A stretch of DNA of 64,000 bases from CAVZXS01 sp963779325 (GCA_963779325.1 CAVZXS010000025.1:310001-374000), one strand, 5' to 3'; positions 34,648 through 44,676 are shown, counted from the stretch's first letter. The notes: generated by a model not told the origin, from the letters alone. Numbers and translations: made by a program.

Positions 34648-34710
34648 GTAAAAGGAACACTACACATGTCATTTTTAAGTAAAACACTTTGATAATTGAA
34701 TTCTTAACAT

Positions 34711-37700
34711 ATGTTTTCAAAACTTTTGTCGTTTTTTTTGGTTAATTTGAAAACAAATAAAAAGTACTGTTTGAAAATTCATCCTTATATACTCATAGCA
34801 TTCTTCTCCTTACCCTATATAGCCGTTAAAGCGCAGTATAGCAATATTGAATTTATTGAAAACAAAGGACAGTGGGATCCCAAAGTAAAATTCCAGGGAG
34901 AAGCCGGCGCCGGTTCTTTTTTTATACGCTCATCAGGCTTTACCGTGTTGCAGCATAATGAAAGCGATATGACGGTAATCAGGGAGCAGATACATAATAA
35001 AGGAAAAGCAGGCGGACCGAATGAAAAATTAATATTGCGCTCTCATGCTTATAATGTTGATTTTATCGGCGCTTCTTCAAACGTGCAGGTAATCCCCGAT
35101 AAACCCGTTACTACTTATAATAATTATTTTATCGGCAATGACCCTTCCAAATGGGCGGCAGGTTGTAAAATTTACCAGGCTGTTACGATAAAAAATGTTT
35201 ACCCTGATATTGATGTAAGATATTATACCGGTGACGGTAATATTAAATATGATATCATTGCCAAACCCGGATCCGATTTAAGTAAAATTGCTTTGCGGTA
35301 TGCCGGCGCCGATAATATTGAAGTAAAAAATAAAGAACTGCGTGTTACAACTTCTACCGCAACTGTGAGAGAATTAGCTCCCTACACATATCAATTTGAC
35401 GGTAAAGAAAAAAGAGAACTCCCTTGTAAGTATGTTGTAAAAGACGGCGTGGTAAGGTTTGATGTTAAAGGATATGATCGTAAAGCGACTGTGATTATAG
35501 ACCCGAGCATTGTGTTCTCAGCATTGTCGGGCAGCAGAGCAGATAACTGGGGCTTTACTGCTACATACGGCCCCGACGGAAGTTTTTATGGAGGCGGTAT
35601 TGTTTTCGGTACAGGGTTTCCGGTAACGGCAGGGGCTTTTCAAACTGTATTTGGCGGCGGCTTTTCCGATGGAGCCGGTGGTCATGATATTGGTATAATA
35701 AAACTTCCGCCAAACGGGGGTACACGTATTTATGCTACATATATTGGCGGCTCGGGCAATGAACAGCCGCATAGTTTAATAGTTGATCCGCAGGGTAATT
35801 TAATTTTAGCGGGACGTACTAATTCGCCGGGTAATTATCCTTTATTTCCTGCCGGCAACAGTAACTTAAACGGTACTTCTACCGGTTATGATATTATAGT
35901 AACAAAATTAAATGCAGCAGGTAATGGTCTGATTGGTTCAAAAAGAATAGGCGGCACCGGTGATGATGGCGTGAATATTAATGCAACACGGAACGGCACG
36001 GCCTCGCTGCAGCGCAATTACGGCGATGACGGACGAAGCGAGGTAATAATAGATGGTGCCGGTAATATTTATGTTGCATCTGCTACGCAATCTGCTAATT
36101 TTCCGACAATAGGCGGTTTTCAAACTGTAAAAGGTGGTGACATAGCTAATCCGAGTGCAGGACTTCAGGATGGAGTAGTTTTAAAATTAAATTCAAATCT
36201 TACCAATCTTTTATTCAGTTCTTATCTTGGTGGCTCGGGAGATGATGCGGCTTATGTTTTATCATTAGCACCTTCAGGAAATATCTTGGTAGCAGGCGGT
36301 ACGGCCAGCAACAACTTTCCCGGTAATAAGGCCGGCACAATCGGCCCAACCTTTTTTGGTGGCGGCATTGATGGTTTTGTAGCGGAGATAAGTAATAACG
36401 GCGCTTCTTTAATACGATCCACATATATTGGTACCGGCGACGGCATCGACCAGGTATATGGTATACAGTTTGACAACAAGGGATTTCCTTATGTCATGGG
36501 GCAGACTACCGGTACTTGGGTAAATGTAAATGCTGCTTACTTTGACACAGACGGCAAACAATTTATCGCCAAGTTACAACCTGATCTTTCGGCTTATGTT
36601 TATTCAACAGCTTTTGGCGCACCCGGAAGCACAAGGCCTAATATATCCCCTACAGCTTTTTTGGTGGATAGATGTGAGAATGTATATGTCTCAGGCTGGG
36701 GCGGTTTTTTTGGTAATAGTAATAATTATGGCTCCGATGGTACACTGGGCTTGCCTACTACACCTGATGCATTTCAGAGTACTACGGACGGGAAAGACTT
36801 TTATTTTTTTGTACTGCGAAAAAATGCCACCGCACGACTCTTCGGAAGTTTTTTTGGCGAAAGAAATACGCAGGGTGGCGGGTGCGACCATGTGGACGGC
36901 GGTACCAGTCGCTTTGATGCCAATGGTGTAATATATCAAGCTATCTGCGGTAATTGCCGGTCATTGGACAGAGTTAACTATCCAACTACCGACGGAAGCC
37001 AAAACGGATCTTCAACGGGTTGTAACTTAGGCATGTTGAAAGTTGCTTTTAACCTGGCAGGTGTTGGCGTCAACATACAATCAGCTATTGACGGCGTGCC
37101 TGCTGATACTGCCGGTTGTATACCGTTAACGGTTCAGTTTACCGATAGAATAAGACAGGCGACTGAATATATATGGAATTTTGGTGATAATGGTTTTGGA
37201 CCTGTTTCACCTGCTGATCCTAATTATGAATTACTGAATGAGGGGCCTTTTTCAGCTACAGCTCCGGCCAATGGATATACAAGACCTCATACTTTTAATA
37301 CGGTAGGTACATACAGGGTAAGGCTGATCGCCATCGATCCCAATTCTTGTAACGGAAGAGATACGGCTTATATAAATATTAAAGTAGGATCATTGGAAGT
37401 ACAGCCCACATTCAACGCGGTAAAATTAGACCCCTGCGATTCGTTTAAATTCCGTTTTGATAATACAAGTTTTCAACCGCCTTCCAAGCCTTTTACGGCA
37501 ACCTCTTTCACTTGGGATTTTGGCGATAAATCCCCTCGCATTACTACCGATGGCCGTTCTGTTTTTCATAATTTCCCCGGGCCCGGTACATACAAAGTTT
37601 CATTGGCTGTTACAGATACAAACTATTGTAATGCGCCCGATGCAGATACATTAGACCTTACAATAGCAGAATTGGTAGATGCCGGATTTACCGCGCCGGA

Positions 37701-38457
37701 TACGGGTTGTATTTTGGATAGTACAGCATTTAAAAATAGCAGCACGCCCCTTGGCGGTACACAGTTCAATTGGGTATTTGGCGATGGAGCTACTTCTACT
37801 GAAACAAACCCGAAGCATGTATATACTGCGCCGGGTCTGTACCAGGTTACTTTATATGCTACTAATACTAATACATGTAATGTTATTGACAGCGCTAAGT
37901 TTACCATAAATATATACGGCATACCTACGGCGAACTTTAGTTTCTCACCGGTGGTTCCGGTGTTAAATACACCTACAGTGTTTACAAACCTTTCAAGCCC
38001 CGATGCCATTTTATTTAAATGGGATTTTGGCGAACCCGGTGATGATGATACATTAAGAACAACATCAAGGGCTAATATAAGTTACCAATACAATGCTCCG
38101 GGAACATTTAATGCTTGTCTCAGGGTATTTAATATTGCCGGTTGTTTTGATGATACTTGTCAATTAGTAACCGCATTGGTGGATGCACAATTAGATGTAC
38201 CCAATGCCTTTACACCGCAACAGGGCGGTGTAAACAGTATGGTAATGCCCAGGGGTTTCGGTATCGCCAAACTCAGGTTTATTATTTACAACAGGTGGGG
38301 ACAAAAAATATTTGAAACCAACCGAAGAAATACCGGATGGGACGGTAAATATAAAGGCGTACTGCAACCCATGGATGTATATGCCTATACTTTGGAAGTT
38401 GAGTTTTTTGACAAATCAAAAGCAACAAAGAAAGGCGATATAACGTTGATACGATAA
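34711..38457 (+). CDS. Large secreted PKD/beta-propeller protein with T9SS type B sorting end
   Basis: 1248 residues. A signal segment (about 25-45, ending VKAQ) is followed by an N-terminal domain with FIENKGQWDPKVKFQ (DUF7948-like). SBBP-type propeller repeats follow, for example ATYIGGSGNEQPHSLIVDPQ, SSYLGGSGDDAAYVLSLAPS and STYIGTGDGIDQVYGIQFD. About four PKD-like modules carry FGDNGFGP, TSFTWDFGDKSP, FNWVFGDGATS and FKWDFGEPGDD. The C-terminus NAFTPQQGG, IYNRWGQKIFETN, GWDGKYKG and YAYTLEVEFFD is the CHU_C/gliding-associated sorting domain. The protein should be moved across the outer membrane by T9SS and attached or released at the surface, likely as an adhesin or gliding-type protein. 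The PorP/SprF gene follows 63 bp later. Confidence 0.9.
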   Translation: MFSKLLSFFLVNLKTNKKYCLKIHPYILIAFFSLPYIAVKAQYSNIEFIENKGQWDPKVKFQGEAGAGSFFIRSSGFTVLQHNESDMTVIREQIHNKGKAGGPNEKLILRSHAYNVDFIGASSNVQVIPDKPVTTYNNYFIGNDPSKWAAGCKIYQAVTIKNVYPDIDVRYYTGDGNIKYDIIAKPGSDLSKIALRYAGADNIEVKNKELRVTTSTATVRELAPYTYQFDGKEKRELPCKYVVKDGVVRFDVKGYDRKATVIIDPSIVFSALSGSRADNWGFTATYGPDGSFYGGGIVFGTGFPVTAGAFQTVFGGGFSDGAGGHDIGIIKLPPNGGTRIYATYIGGSGNEQPHSLIVDPQGNLILAGRTNSPGNYPLFPAGNSNLNGTSTGYDIIVTKLNAAGNGLIGSKRIGGTGDDGVNINATRNGTASLQRNYGDDGRSEVIIDGAGNIYVASATQSANFPTIGGFQTVKGGDIANPSAGLQDGVVLKLNSNLTNLLFSSYLGGSGDDAAYVLSLAPSGNILVAGGTASNNFPGNKAGTIGPTFFGGGIDGFVAEISNNGASLIRSTYIGTGDGIDQVYGIQFDNKGFPYVMGQTTGTWVNVNAAYFDTDGKQFIAKLQPDLSAYVYSTAFGAPGSTRPNISPTAFLVDRCENVYVSGWGGFFGNSNNYGSDGTLGLPTTPDAFQSTTDGKDFYFFVLRKNATARLFGSFFGERNTQGGGCDHVDGGTSRFDANGVIYQAICGNCRSLDRVNYPTTDGSQNGSSTGCNLGMLKVAFNLAGVGVNIQSAIDGVPADTAGCIPLTVQFTDRIRQATEYIWNFGDNGFGPVSPADPNYELLNEGPFSATAPANGYTRPHTFNTVGTYRVRLIAIDPNSCNGRDTAYINIKVGSLEVQPTFNAVKLDPCDSFKFRFDNTSFQPPSKPFTATSFTWDFGDKSPRITTDGRSVFHNFPGPGTYKVSLAVTDTNYCNAPDADTLDLTIAELVDAGFTAPDTGCILDSTAFKNSSTPLGGTQFNWVFGDGATSTETNPKHVYTAPGLYQVTLYATNTNTCNVIDSAKFTINIYGIPTANFSFSPVVPVLNTPTVFTNLSSPDAILFKWDFGEPGDDDTLRTTSRANISYQYNAPGTFNACLRVFNIAGCFDDTCQLVTALVDAQLDVPNAFTPQQGGVNSMVMPRGFGIAKLRFIIYNRWGQKIFETNRRNTGWDGKYKGVLQPMDVYAYTLEVEFFDKSKATKKGDITLIR

Positions 38458-38520
38458 AGATGTGTTGAGTGTGATTTTTAAATTTATACAGAAATAAAAT
38501 AAATAACCGTGCGAAGCAAA

Positions 38521-39558
38521 ATGAAGATGAGGAAAAATATAGTAATGTTATTACTGAGTACATTGTACTTCGGGTTACATTCTTATTCACAAGACCTTCA
38601 TTTTTCGCAATTCATGAACTCGCCGCTTACTACCAACCCGGCCAATACCGGTTTTATACCCGACGGAGATTACCGATTAGGCATCAATTACCGAAATCAA
38701 TGGAGCAGCATCATGGCCATTCCTTATAAAACCATGAGTGCTTTTGGCGATGCGCAAATTTTGAATAACGAACAAAATACAGGATGGGTAGGCATCGGCG
38801 GCGTTATTCTGAGAGATGTGGCGGGCAGCGGCAATCTTACTTCTACCAAAGTATACGGTTCGGTGGCTTATCATCAAATGATAAACGCCGGCAGTTTAAT
38901 TAGCCTCGGATTTAATGCCGGGTGGGCCAATAAACAAATCAATGTTTCCAATTTAAAATTCCCCGATCAGTTTGACGGAAAGTTTTTTGATAATAAATTA
39001 CCTACCTCCGTTGTATTAGACAGGAATAATATTAATTACCTGGATTTGCAAGTAGGTATGAACTATGCCTATTTTCCCGATAATAATTTATATATCAATG
39101 CGGGGTTTTCCGCCCAGCATGTAAACCGTGCAAGAGAATCTTTCTTTTCTCCGCAGGCGGGTATCAATAATCGTATAGCTGTGCGCTACACCGGTTTCTT
39201 AAACGGAAGTTTTAAGTTAAACGATCAATGGATTGTAAATCCCAATATTTATTATTCGCGGCAGGCTAAAGCATACGAAGTGGTGGGCGGTATGAATGCA
39301 CATTACAATTTGAGCGGCGATGGCGAACAGCAATTAATTGCCGGCTTATACTATCGTCACAAGGACGCCGTTATTCCTATGATAGGCTTGGGCTATAAAG
39401 ATTACGAGTTTACATTTACGTATGATGCCACTATTTCTTCACTAAGGAATTACAACGGTACCCGCGGAGCTTTCGAGTTTTCGCTGGTAAAGCATGGTTT
39501 ATTTGATGTATATCGCGGTGACCGCCGTCAGAGTTTGTGCCCTTCTTTCAAAAATTGA
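38521..39558 (+). CDS. PorP/SprF family outer-membrane protein (type IX secretion)
   Basis: 345 residues from ATG 38521; an in-frame GTG at 38509 is less likely. The signal peptide ends near LHSYSQ. The mature start DLHFSQFMNSPLTTNPANTG is the PorP/SprF hallmark, followed by YRLGINYRNQWSS and LNNEQNTGWVGIGGVILRD. A membrane beta-barrel continues to the end (FTYDATISSLRNYNGTRGAF). In T9SS, PorP/SprF proteins act in secretion or surface retention of type B cargo. It directly follows the CHU_C-ended giant protein, the usual cargo-partner arrangement. Confidence 0.93.
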   Translation: MKMRKNIVMLLLSTLYFGLHSYSQDLHFSQFMNSPLTTNPANTGFIPDGDYRLGINYRNQWSSIMAIPYKTMSAFGDAQILNNEQNTGWVGIGGVILRDVAGSGNLTSTKVYGSVAYHQMINAGSLISLGFNAGWANKQINVSNLKFPDQFDGKFFDNKLPTSVVLDRNNINYLDLQVGMNYAYFPDNNLYINAGFSAQHVNRARESFFSPQAGINNRIAVRYTGFLNGSFKLNDQWIVNPNIYYSRQAKAYEVVGGMNAHYNLSGDGEQQLIAGLYYRHKDAVIPMIGLGYKDYEFTFTYDATISSLRNYNGTRGAFEFSLVKHGLFDVYRGDRRQSLCPSFKN

Positions 39559-39773
39559 TTTCGTTAATCATTTTTATTTCATTTTTCCGTTTTAAAGTTT
39601 TGTACGATTTTTACAGCCTGTTTGCAAATGCTGAACAGTGTTACTGCAGTAAAAGTGTGCCCCGAACGGCGGGGTTAGAAACGATGCCTATGCCGGCGAT
39701 AGCAGCAACGCAGCTTGTTAACAAAAAAAATATTACATCGGAGAAGCGAATTAAATAAATAAAAGAGTTACAA

Positions 39774-41198
39774 ATGACTACCGCTTTAAAATCAAAAGCA
39801 ACTCTAACGACTGAACATATTGACCGATTTAAAAATATTATTGGCAAACAATTTGTTTTTGCTGATGAGGAGTCGCTGGATATTTACAGCCATGATGAAA
39901 CGGAGAACCTGCGCTACCTGCCCGATGTGGTATTGAAACCGCGTACCGCGGAAGAGATCAGCGCTATTATGAAAATTTGTAATGCGGCTAAAATTCCGGT
40001 TACACCGCGTGGCGCCGGTACAGGATTGAGCGGCGGCGCATTGCCTCAATTGGGTGGAGTAGTATTGAGTACGGAAAGAATGAATTCGATTGTGGCGATT
40101 GATGAGCGTAATTTACAAGTAACGACAGAACCGGGTGTTATTACCGAAGTATTGCAAAATGCGGTAAAAGAAAAGGGATTATTTTATCCGCCCGACCCCA
40201 GCAGCAGGGGCAGTTGTTTTATTGGCGGTAATATTGCCGAGAACAGCGGTGGTCCCAAGGCGGTAAAATATGGTGTGGTAAGAGATTATGTGTTGAACTT
40301 AGAAGTGGTGCTGCCCACGGGTGAAATAATATGGACAGGCGCTAATGTTTTAAAAAATTCTACCGGCTATAATCTTACGCAGTTAATTGTAGGAAGCGAG
40401 GGTACCTTGGGGATTGTCACAAAAATTGTATTGAAACTAATACCTTTTCCTAAATATGATTTGTTGATGTTGGTTCCGTTTACCAACCTGGAGCAGGCGG
40501 GAGAAGCAGTGAGTGCTATTTTTCGTGCAGGCTTTACGCCCAGCGCTATGGAACTGGTAGAAATAGATGCATTGAGAATTGTAAGTAATTTTTCTGACAG
40601 CAATACCATACCTGTTACTGAGGATACGGCCGCACATTTAATTATTGAAGTAGACGGGAATAATATGGATGTATTGATGCAGGAAATGGAAGCGATTGGC
40701 GAATTACTGACGCAATACAGTATTGGCGAAATTTATTTTGCCGATGATGCGCAGCAAAAAGCGGAATTATGGAAACTGCGTCGCAGGGTGGCCGAAGCGG
40801 TAAAGATTGACGGCTATACTATTGAAGAAGATACCGTAGTACCAAGGGCCGAACTACCCGCATTGATAAGAGGAGTAAAGCAATTAGGAATAGAATATGA
40901 TTTTAAAGTGGCCTGTTATGGCCATGCGGGTGACGGTAATTTGCATATACGAATTAAGAAAGAAGGAACGCCCAATAGTTTTGGCGACCCCGAAATGACC
41001 AAATGCCTGCGGGCTTTATTTGAACTGGTGAAAAAATTGGGAGGCACCATCAGCGGGGAGCATGGTATAGGTCTTATTCAAAAAAGTTATATGGATATTA
41101 TTTTTGATAAAAAACAATTGGATTTAATGCGGGAAATAAAAAAAGCATTTGACCCGAATAATATTCTTAACGCAGGGAAAATATTTGAACTAAAATAA
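39774..41198 (+). CDS. GlcD-like FAD-linked oxidase (glycolate or D-lactate dehydrogenase)
   Basis: 474 residues. The PCMH-type FAD-binding domain (about 35-215) carries PRGAGTGLSGGALPQLGGVV, YPPDPSSRGSCFIGGNIAEN and GSEGTLGIVTKIVLKL. The C-terminal FAD-oxidase domain has ACYGHAGDGNLHIRI and GGTISGEHGIGL, which contain the substrate-binding histidines. It should oxidise a 2-hydroxy acid such as glycolate or D-lactate and pass electrons to the respiratory chain. No GlcE or GlcF genes are next to it, so a stand-alone D-lactate dehydrogenase role is likelier (inference). Separated by 3 bp from the following membrane protein. Confidence 0.9.
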   Translation: MTTALKSKATLTTEHIDRFKNIIGKQFVFADEESLDIYSHDETENLRYLPDVVLKPRTAEEISAIMKICNAAKIPVTPRGAGTGLSGGALPQLGGVVLSTERMNSIVAIDERNLQVTTEPGVITEVLQNAVKEKGLFYPPDPSSRGSCFIGGNIAENSGGPKAVKYGVVRDYVLNLEVVLPTGEIIWTGANVLKNSTGYNLTQLIVGSEGTLGIVTKIVLKLIPFPKYDLLMLVPFTNLEQAGEAVSAIFRAGFTPSAMELVEIDALRIVSNFSDSNTIPVTEDTAAHLIIEVDGNNMDVLMQEMEAIGELLTQYSIGEIYFADDAQQKAELWKLRRRVAEAVKIDGYTIEEDTVVPRAELPALIRGVKQLGIEYDFKVACYGHAGDGNLHIRIKKEGTPNSFGDPEMTKCLRALFELVKKLGGTISGEHGIGLIQKSYMDIIFDKKQLDLMREIKKAFDPNNILNAGKIFELK

Positions 41199-41201
41199 AC
41201 G

Positions 41202-41687
41202 ATGACAACAGAAATTGACTCTTCAGGATTGGCGAAAACAATGCATAAGCGTATTGGAATTTTTTTTATAGCCATATTAAGCGGATTGATCATTTTTTCC
41301 ATTGTTGCTTTTGGAATAAATTATACGCAGGGCAAATTGATGGACGATAAAGAAGTGGAAAACCTGGTTTTGGTTATTGCATCGCTTATGACTGTAGCCT
41401 GCTATGCTACCGCCGGCCGTTTGTATAAAAGAAAGCTGCAAACACCGCTTGAGCAAACTTTGCCGGTACCTAAGAAATTGGATTATTACCAAAATGCATT
41501 AATTATTTATCTTACTCTTTGTGATATAGCAGGTGTATTGGGTGTAATTGGTTTTATGCTTTCAGGAAATTATTTGTTTCTTGCCATAGTGGTCTTTATG
41601 ATAATTGCTATCATTGCAAAAGCACCTTCAAAAAAGAGAATTATACACGATTTGAGATTGGATTGGCGAGAGCAAAAAGAACTTTAA
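41202..41687 (+). CDS. Small four-helix membrane protein, unknown
   Basis: 161 residues with four hydrophobic segments at about 15-40, 52-72, 95-120 and 122-145, so an inner-membrane protein. No domain is recognised. The linkers are short and charged (YKRKLQTPLEQ, APSKKRI). It follows the GlcD-like gene with a 3-bp gap and precedes a barrel protein by 28 bp, so the three are probably one transcript. Function unknown. Confidence 0.75.
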   Translation: MTTEIDSSGLAKTMHKRIGIFFIAILSGLIIFSIVAFGINYTQGKLMDDKEVENLVLVIASLMTVACYATAGRLYKRKLQTPLEQTLPVPKKLDYYQNALIIYLTLCDIAGVLGVIGFMLSGNYLFLAIVVFMIIAIIAKAPSKKRIIHDLRLDWREQKEL

Positions 41688-41715
41688 CAAGCTACTAAAT
41701 TTAAATATATAATTT

Positions 41716-42336
41716 ATGAAAAAAACCGCAGCAGTTTTATTAATGTCATTAGTTTTTGCAGCAAACCTAACAGCACAGGAAGAACCCGGCGAAGAAGAAA
41801 AAAGAGGATTTCAAAAAGAAAAATTATTTACGGGCGGAAGCGTATCACTGGCCTTTTTTAATAATACGTTTTTAATAGGCGGCAGCCCCGTGTTGGGTTA
41901 CAGTCTTACCAAATGGGCCGATGCAGGTATAGTAGCTAATTATAATTATACTTCTTATCGTGATGTAAACGGTGTATTTAACGATAAGCTTCGGCAATCG
42001 GTGTATGGCGGCGGTGTATTTACCCGTTTGTACCCGGTACGTTTTCTTTTTGCACAGGCGCAGTTTGAGCATAATTTTATAAGACAAAAATATATACCGG
42101 CTAACGGCAATGCTCCTTCTGCGGCTACCACATCAGGTAACAGTATGCTGGTAGGAGGTGGATATACAACCAATCGTTTTCCTGACCAAGGCGGCGCTTT
42201 TTATTATGTAGCACTTTTGTTTGATGTATCGGGTAATAAAACTTCACCTTATACTGATGAGTTCGGAAGAATAATTCCGATATTAAGAGCAGGTTTGCAA
42301 ATACCCTTGTTTCAGGGTCGCAATGGAGGACAATAA
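41716..42336 (+). CDS. Small outer-membrane beta-barrel-like protein, unknown
   Basis: 206 residues. A signal peptide ends near NLTAQ, then an acidic stretch (EEPGEEEKRGFQ). Amphipathic strands alternate after that, such as FTGGSVSLAFFNNTFLIGGS, WADAGIVANYNYTSY and VYGGGVFTRLYPVRFLFAQA, and PILRAGLQIPLF closes the protein. This matches the small outer-membrane barrels common in Bacteroidota. Function unknown. Last gene of the GlcD-like run; the 140 bp after it contain phased repeats. Confidence 0.7.
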   Translation: MKKTAAVLLMSLVFAANLTAQEEPGEEEKRGFQKEKLFTGGSVSLAFFNNTFLIGGSPVLGYSLTKWADAGIVANYNYTSYRDVNGVFNDKLRQSVYGGGVFTRLYPVRFLFAQAQFEHNFIRQKYIPANGNAPSAATTSGNSMLVGGGYTTNRFPDQGGAFYYVALLFDVSGNKTSPYTDEFGRIIPILRAGLQIPLFQGRNGGQ

Positions 42337-42369
42337 AAGATTGCTTTCAAAAAACCTAAAAGTCTTTTT

Positions 42370-42446
42370 AGCCGTGAAGCCGGCAGGACGATAAGTTTCA
42401 AATTCTTTCCGTCTTCTCGTCTTTATGGCTATTAAATTTAAGCCAA
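42370..42446. repeat. Degenerate heptad-phased GAAG/CTTC repeats, inverted
   Basis: TTTTTAGCCGTGAAGCC at about 42366-42382 and CCGTCTTCTCGTCTTTATGG at about 42410-42429 are opposite-strand versions of the dispersed AGCC-NNGAAG repeat pattern. They could fold back on each other. They lie between convergent genes and may act as a terminator or be a remnant of a repeat element. Confidence 0.4.
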
Positions 42447-42476
42447 ACTATATTTTTGAGATTTTGGTTCATTCCT

Positions 42477-43022
42477 CTATCGTAATTGAAGAAGTTTTAC
42501 CAGCTCGCCCGGTTCATTAATAATATTAATACGGGTAGAAACGGGTTCGTATAAAAATTCATTTTTTTCAAGACTGTACATGTGTTCAATCAATGCATTG
42601 TAAAACCCGTTTGAGTTCAATAGATAAATCGTTTTATTGTGAATGGACAATTGGTTCCAGGTAAGCATTTCAAACAATTCATCCAACGTACCGAAGCCGC
42701 CCGGCAAAATAACGGCGATATCGCAGAGTTCATATAATTTCTTTTTTCGGGTATGCATATTGTCTACCACCAGCAGTTCGGTAATATTTTTATGCTGCGA
42801 TTCCCATTCCAGCAATACTTCGGGAATTACACCAATTACATGGCCGCCGTTATTCATTACGCCATCGGCTATGGCGCCCATAATACCTTTGCGTCCGCCG
42901 CCGTAAATGAGTTTTATATTATTTGCAGCCAGTAGTTTCCCCAATTCCGCCGCATGTTGTACAAATACAGGATCGGTTCCGTTTTTAGAGCCGCAAAACA
43001 CGGCGGCAGCACTAATTTTCAT
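42477..43022 (-). CDS. LOG family protein (TIGR00730-type nucleotide phosphoribohydrolase)
   Basis: 181 residues with both LOG motifs: IYGGGRKGIMGAIADGV (about 40-56) and ILPGGFGTLDELFEMLTWNQ (about 105-125, the PGGxGTxxE site). The family cleaves the base from nucleoside monophosphates (cytokinin-type or AMP/GMP). Usually cytoplasmic, and often a housekeeping enzyme. It is convergent with the barrel gene; its 5' end faces the second symporter across 109 bp. Confidence 0.93.
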   Translation of the reverse strand: MKISAAAVFCGSKNGTDPVFVQHAAELGKLLAANNIKLIYGGGRKGIMGAIADGVMNNGGHVIGVIPEVLLEWESQHKNITELLVVDNMHTRKKKLYELCDIAVILPGGFGTLDELFEMLTWNQLSIHNKTIYLLNSNGFYNALIEHMYSLEKNEFLYEPVSTRINIINEPGELVKLLQLR

Positions 43023-43131
43023 AAGTTTAACTGTTTGCGGGCAAAGGGAAAGTAAATTTCTTTATCTTCAAAAAATAGTACTTAACATTGTTAAGAAGTA
43101 ACGGTTTATTAATCTGAAAAAAAAAATTTCT

Positions 43132-44676
43132 ATGTCACCTGTTGTACTGTTCAGTTTTGTTATAGGATATTTTGTTTTGTTGCTTGGTGTAGCCTGGTTT
43201 ACTTCCCGCAACTCCGATAATGAATCTTTTTTTATAGGTAATAAAAACTCCAACTGGATGCTGGTGGCTTTTGGTATGATAGGTACTTCGCTCAGCGGCG
43301 TTACGTTTGTAAGTGTACCGGGCGGCGTAGGTACGGGCAATTTCTTTTATTTTCAAATAGTACTGGGCTACCTGCTGGGATATATGGTAATCGCTTTCGT
43401 ACTGTTGCCTTTGTATTACCGTATGAACCTGACCAGTATCTACACTTATCTTGAAAGAAGATTTGGAATAAATGCGCATAAAGCCGGCGCTTTCTTTTTT
43501 ATACTTTCACGTACAGTAGGCGCTACGGCCAGGCTGTACCTTGTTATAAGTATTTTGCAAATTTTTATTTTTGATAAGTTGGGCATACCTTTTATTGTAA
43601 CCACGCTGGTTATTTTATTGCTCATTTTGCTTTATACTTTTGAGGGCGGTGTAAAAACGATTATTTATACAGATACATTGCAAACTACCGGTATGTTGGT
43701 GGGCTTGGTTGTTTGTATTATTGTTATCATCAAAGCATTGGGTACCGATTTTTCCGGCGCTTTCTCCATGATGTCGGACAAAGGGTATACACAGGTTTTT
43801 AATATGGATGTAAATGATTCCCGTTTTTTTCTGAAACATATCATTGGCGGTATGTTTATAGCTATAGCCATGACCGGGCTTGACCAGGAGATGATGCAGA
43901 AAAATATCAGTGTAAAAAATCTAAAAGACTCGCAAAAAAACATGATGACGTTTACTGCCGTATTAATGGTGGTAAATTTTTTGTTTTTGGTTCTGGGCGG
44001 CATACTTTATTTATATGCCGCCAACAACGGTATAAAAACTGCGCCGGATGATTTATTTCCTACCATCGCATTAAGTGATGCGTTCAGCGGCGTCATCGGA
44101 ATCATTTTTATTATTGCATTGATCTCGGCATTGTTCCCGAGTGTGGACGGAGCCATTACTTCACTCACTTCCTGTTTTTGTATAGACATATTGGGCTTAA
44201 ATAAAAGCAATGCGGGAGAAAAAGAAAAGAAACGAACACGCCTTAAAGTACATTTCACTTTCGCATTGGTATTTTTTATAATGACGCTAATTTTCAAAGC
44301 CATTAACGATAAACTGATTATTGATTTTATTTTAAAATTTGCCGGTATTACGTACGGCCCGCTGCTCGGTTTGTTTGCCTTTGGAATTTTAACCAAAAGA
44401 AAATTAAACGAAAAACTTATCTGGACGGTTTGCATTGTCGCTCCCTTGCTGGCTTTGGCTATTGATGTACTGAGCAGCCCCGAGTGGTACGAAAAGAAAC
44501 TGCATGTAGACTTGCCCGGATTAAAATCAATTTCTGAAACACTTTTCAGCGGCTATAAAGTAGGTAACGAGTTAATTCTTATAAATGGTATTCTTACTTT
44601 TACGGGGTTATGGTTTATTTCTAAAAAAGATGAGTTGCAAACTAATTTGAATTTTGAACCGGTAACGCAAGTGTAA
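43132..44676 (+). CDS. Sodium:solute symporter (SSS family), second copy
   Basis: 514 residues, about 13 helices. The start VVLFSFVIGYFVLLLGVAWF is followed by NSDNESFFIGNKNSNWMLVA and TSLSGVTFVSVPGGVGTGNF (typical SSS N-terminal region), then EGGVKTIIYTDTLQT and the family segment GLDQEMMQKNISVKNLKDSQ. Shorter than the symporter at 13370, lacking its extra C-terminal helices. Na+-driven importer of an unassigned solute. Stands alone between LOG and O-methyltransferase genes. Confidence 0.9.
   Translation: MSPVVLFSFVIGYFVLLLGVAWFTSRNSDNESFFIGNKNSNWMLVAFGMIGTSLSGVTFVSVPGGVGTGNFFYFQIVLGYLLGYMVIAFVLLPLYYRMNLTSIYTYLERRFGINAHKAGAFFFILSRTVGATARLYLVISILQIFIFDKLGIPFIVTTLVILLLILLYTFEGGVKTIIYTDTLQTTGMLVGLVVCIIVIIKALGTDFSGAFSMMSDKGYTQVFNMDVNDSRFFLKHIIGGMFIAIAMTGLDQEMMQKNISVKNLKDSQKNMMTFTAVLMVVNFLFLVLGGILYLYAANNGIKTAPDDLFPTIALSDAFSGVIGIIFIIALISALFPSVDGAITSLTSCFCIDILGLNKSNAGEKEKKRTRLKVHFTFALVFFIMTLIFKAINDKLIIDFILKFAGITYGPLLGLFAFGILTKRKLNEKLIWTVCIVAPLLALAIDVLSSPEWYEKKLHVDLPGLKSISETLFSGYKVGNELILINGILTFTGLWFISKKDELQTNLNFEPVTQV

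Noticed and set aside
39537..39758. A 73-codon frame after the PorP/SprF gene
   Set aside because: Overlaps the preceding gene and non-coding palindromic sequence; no domain.
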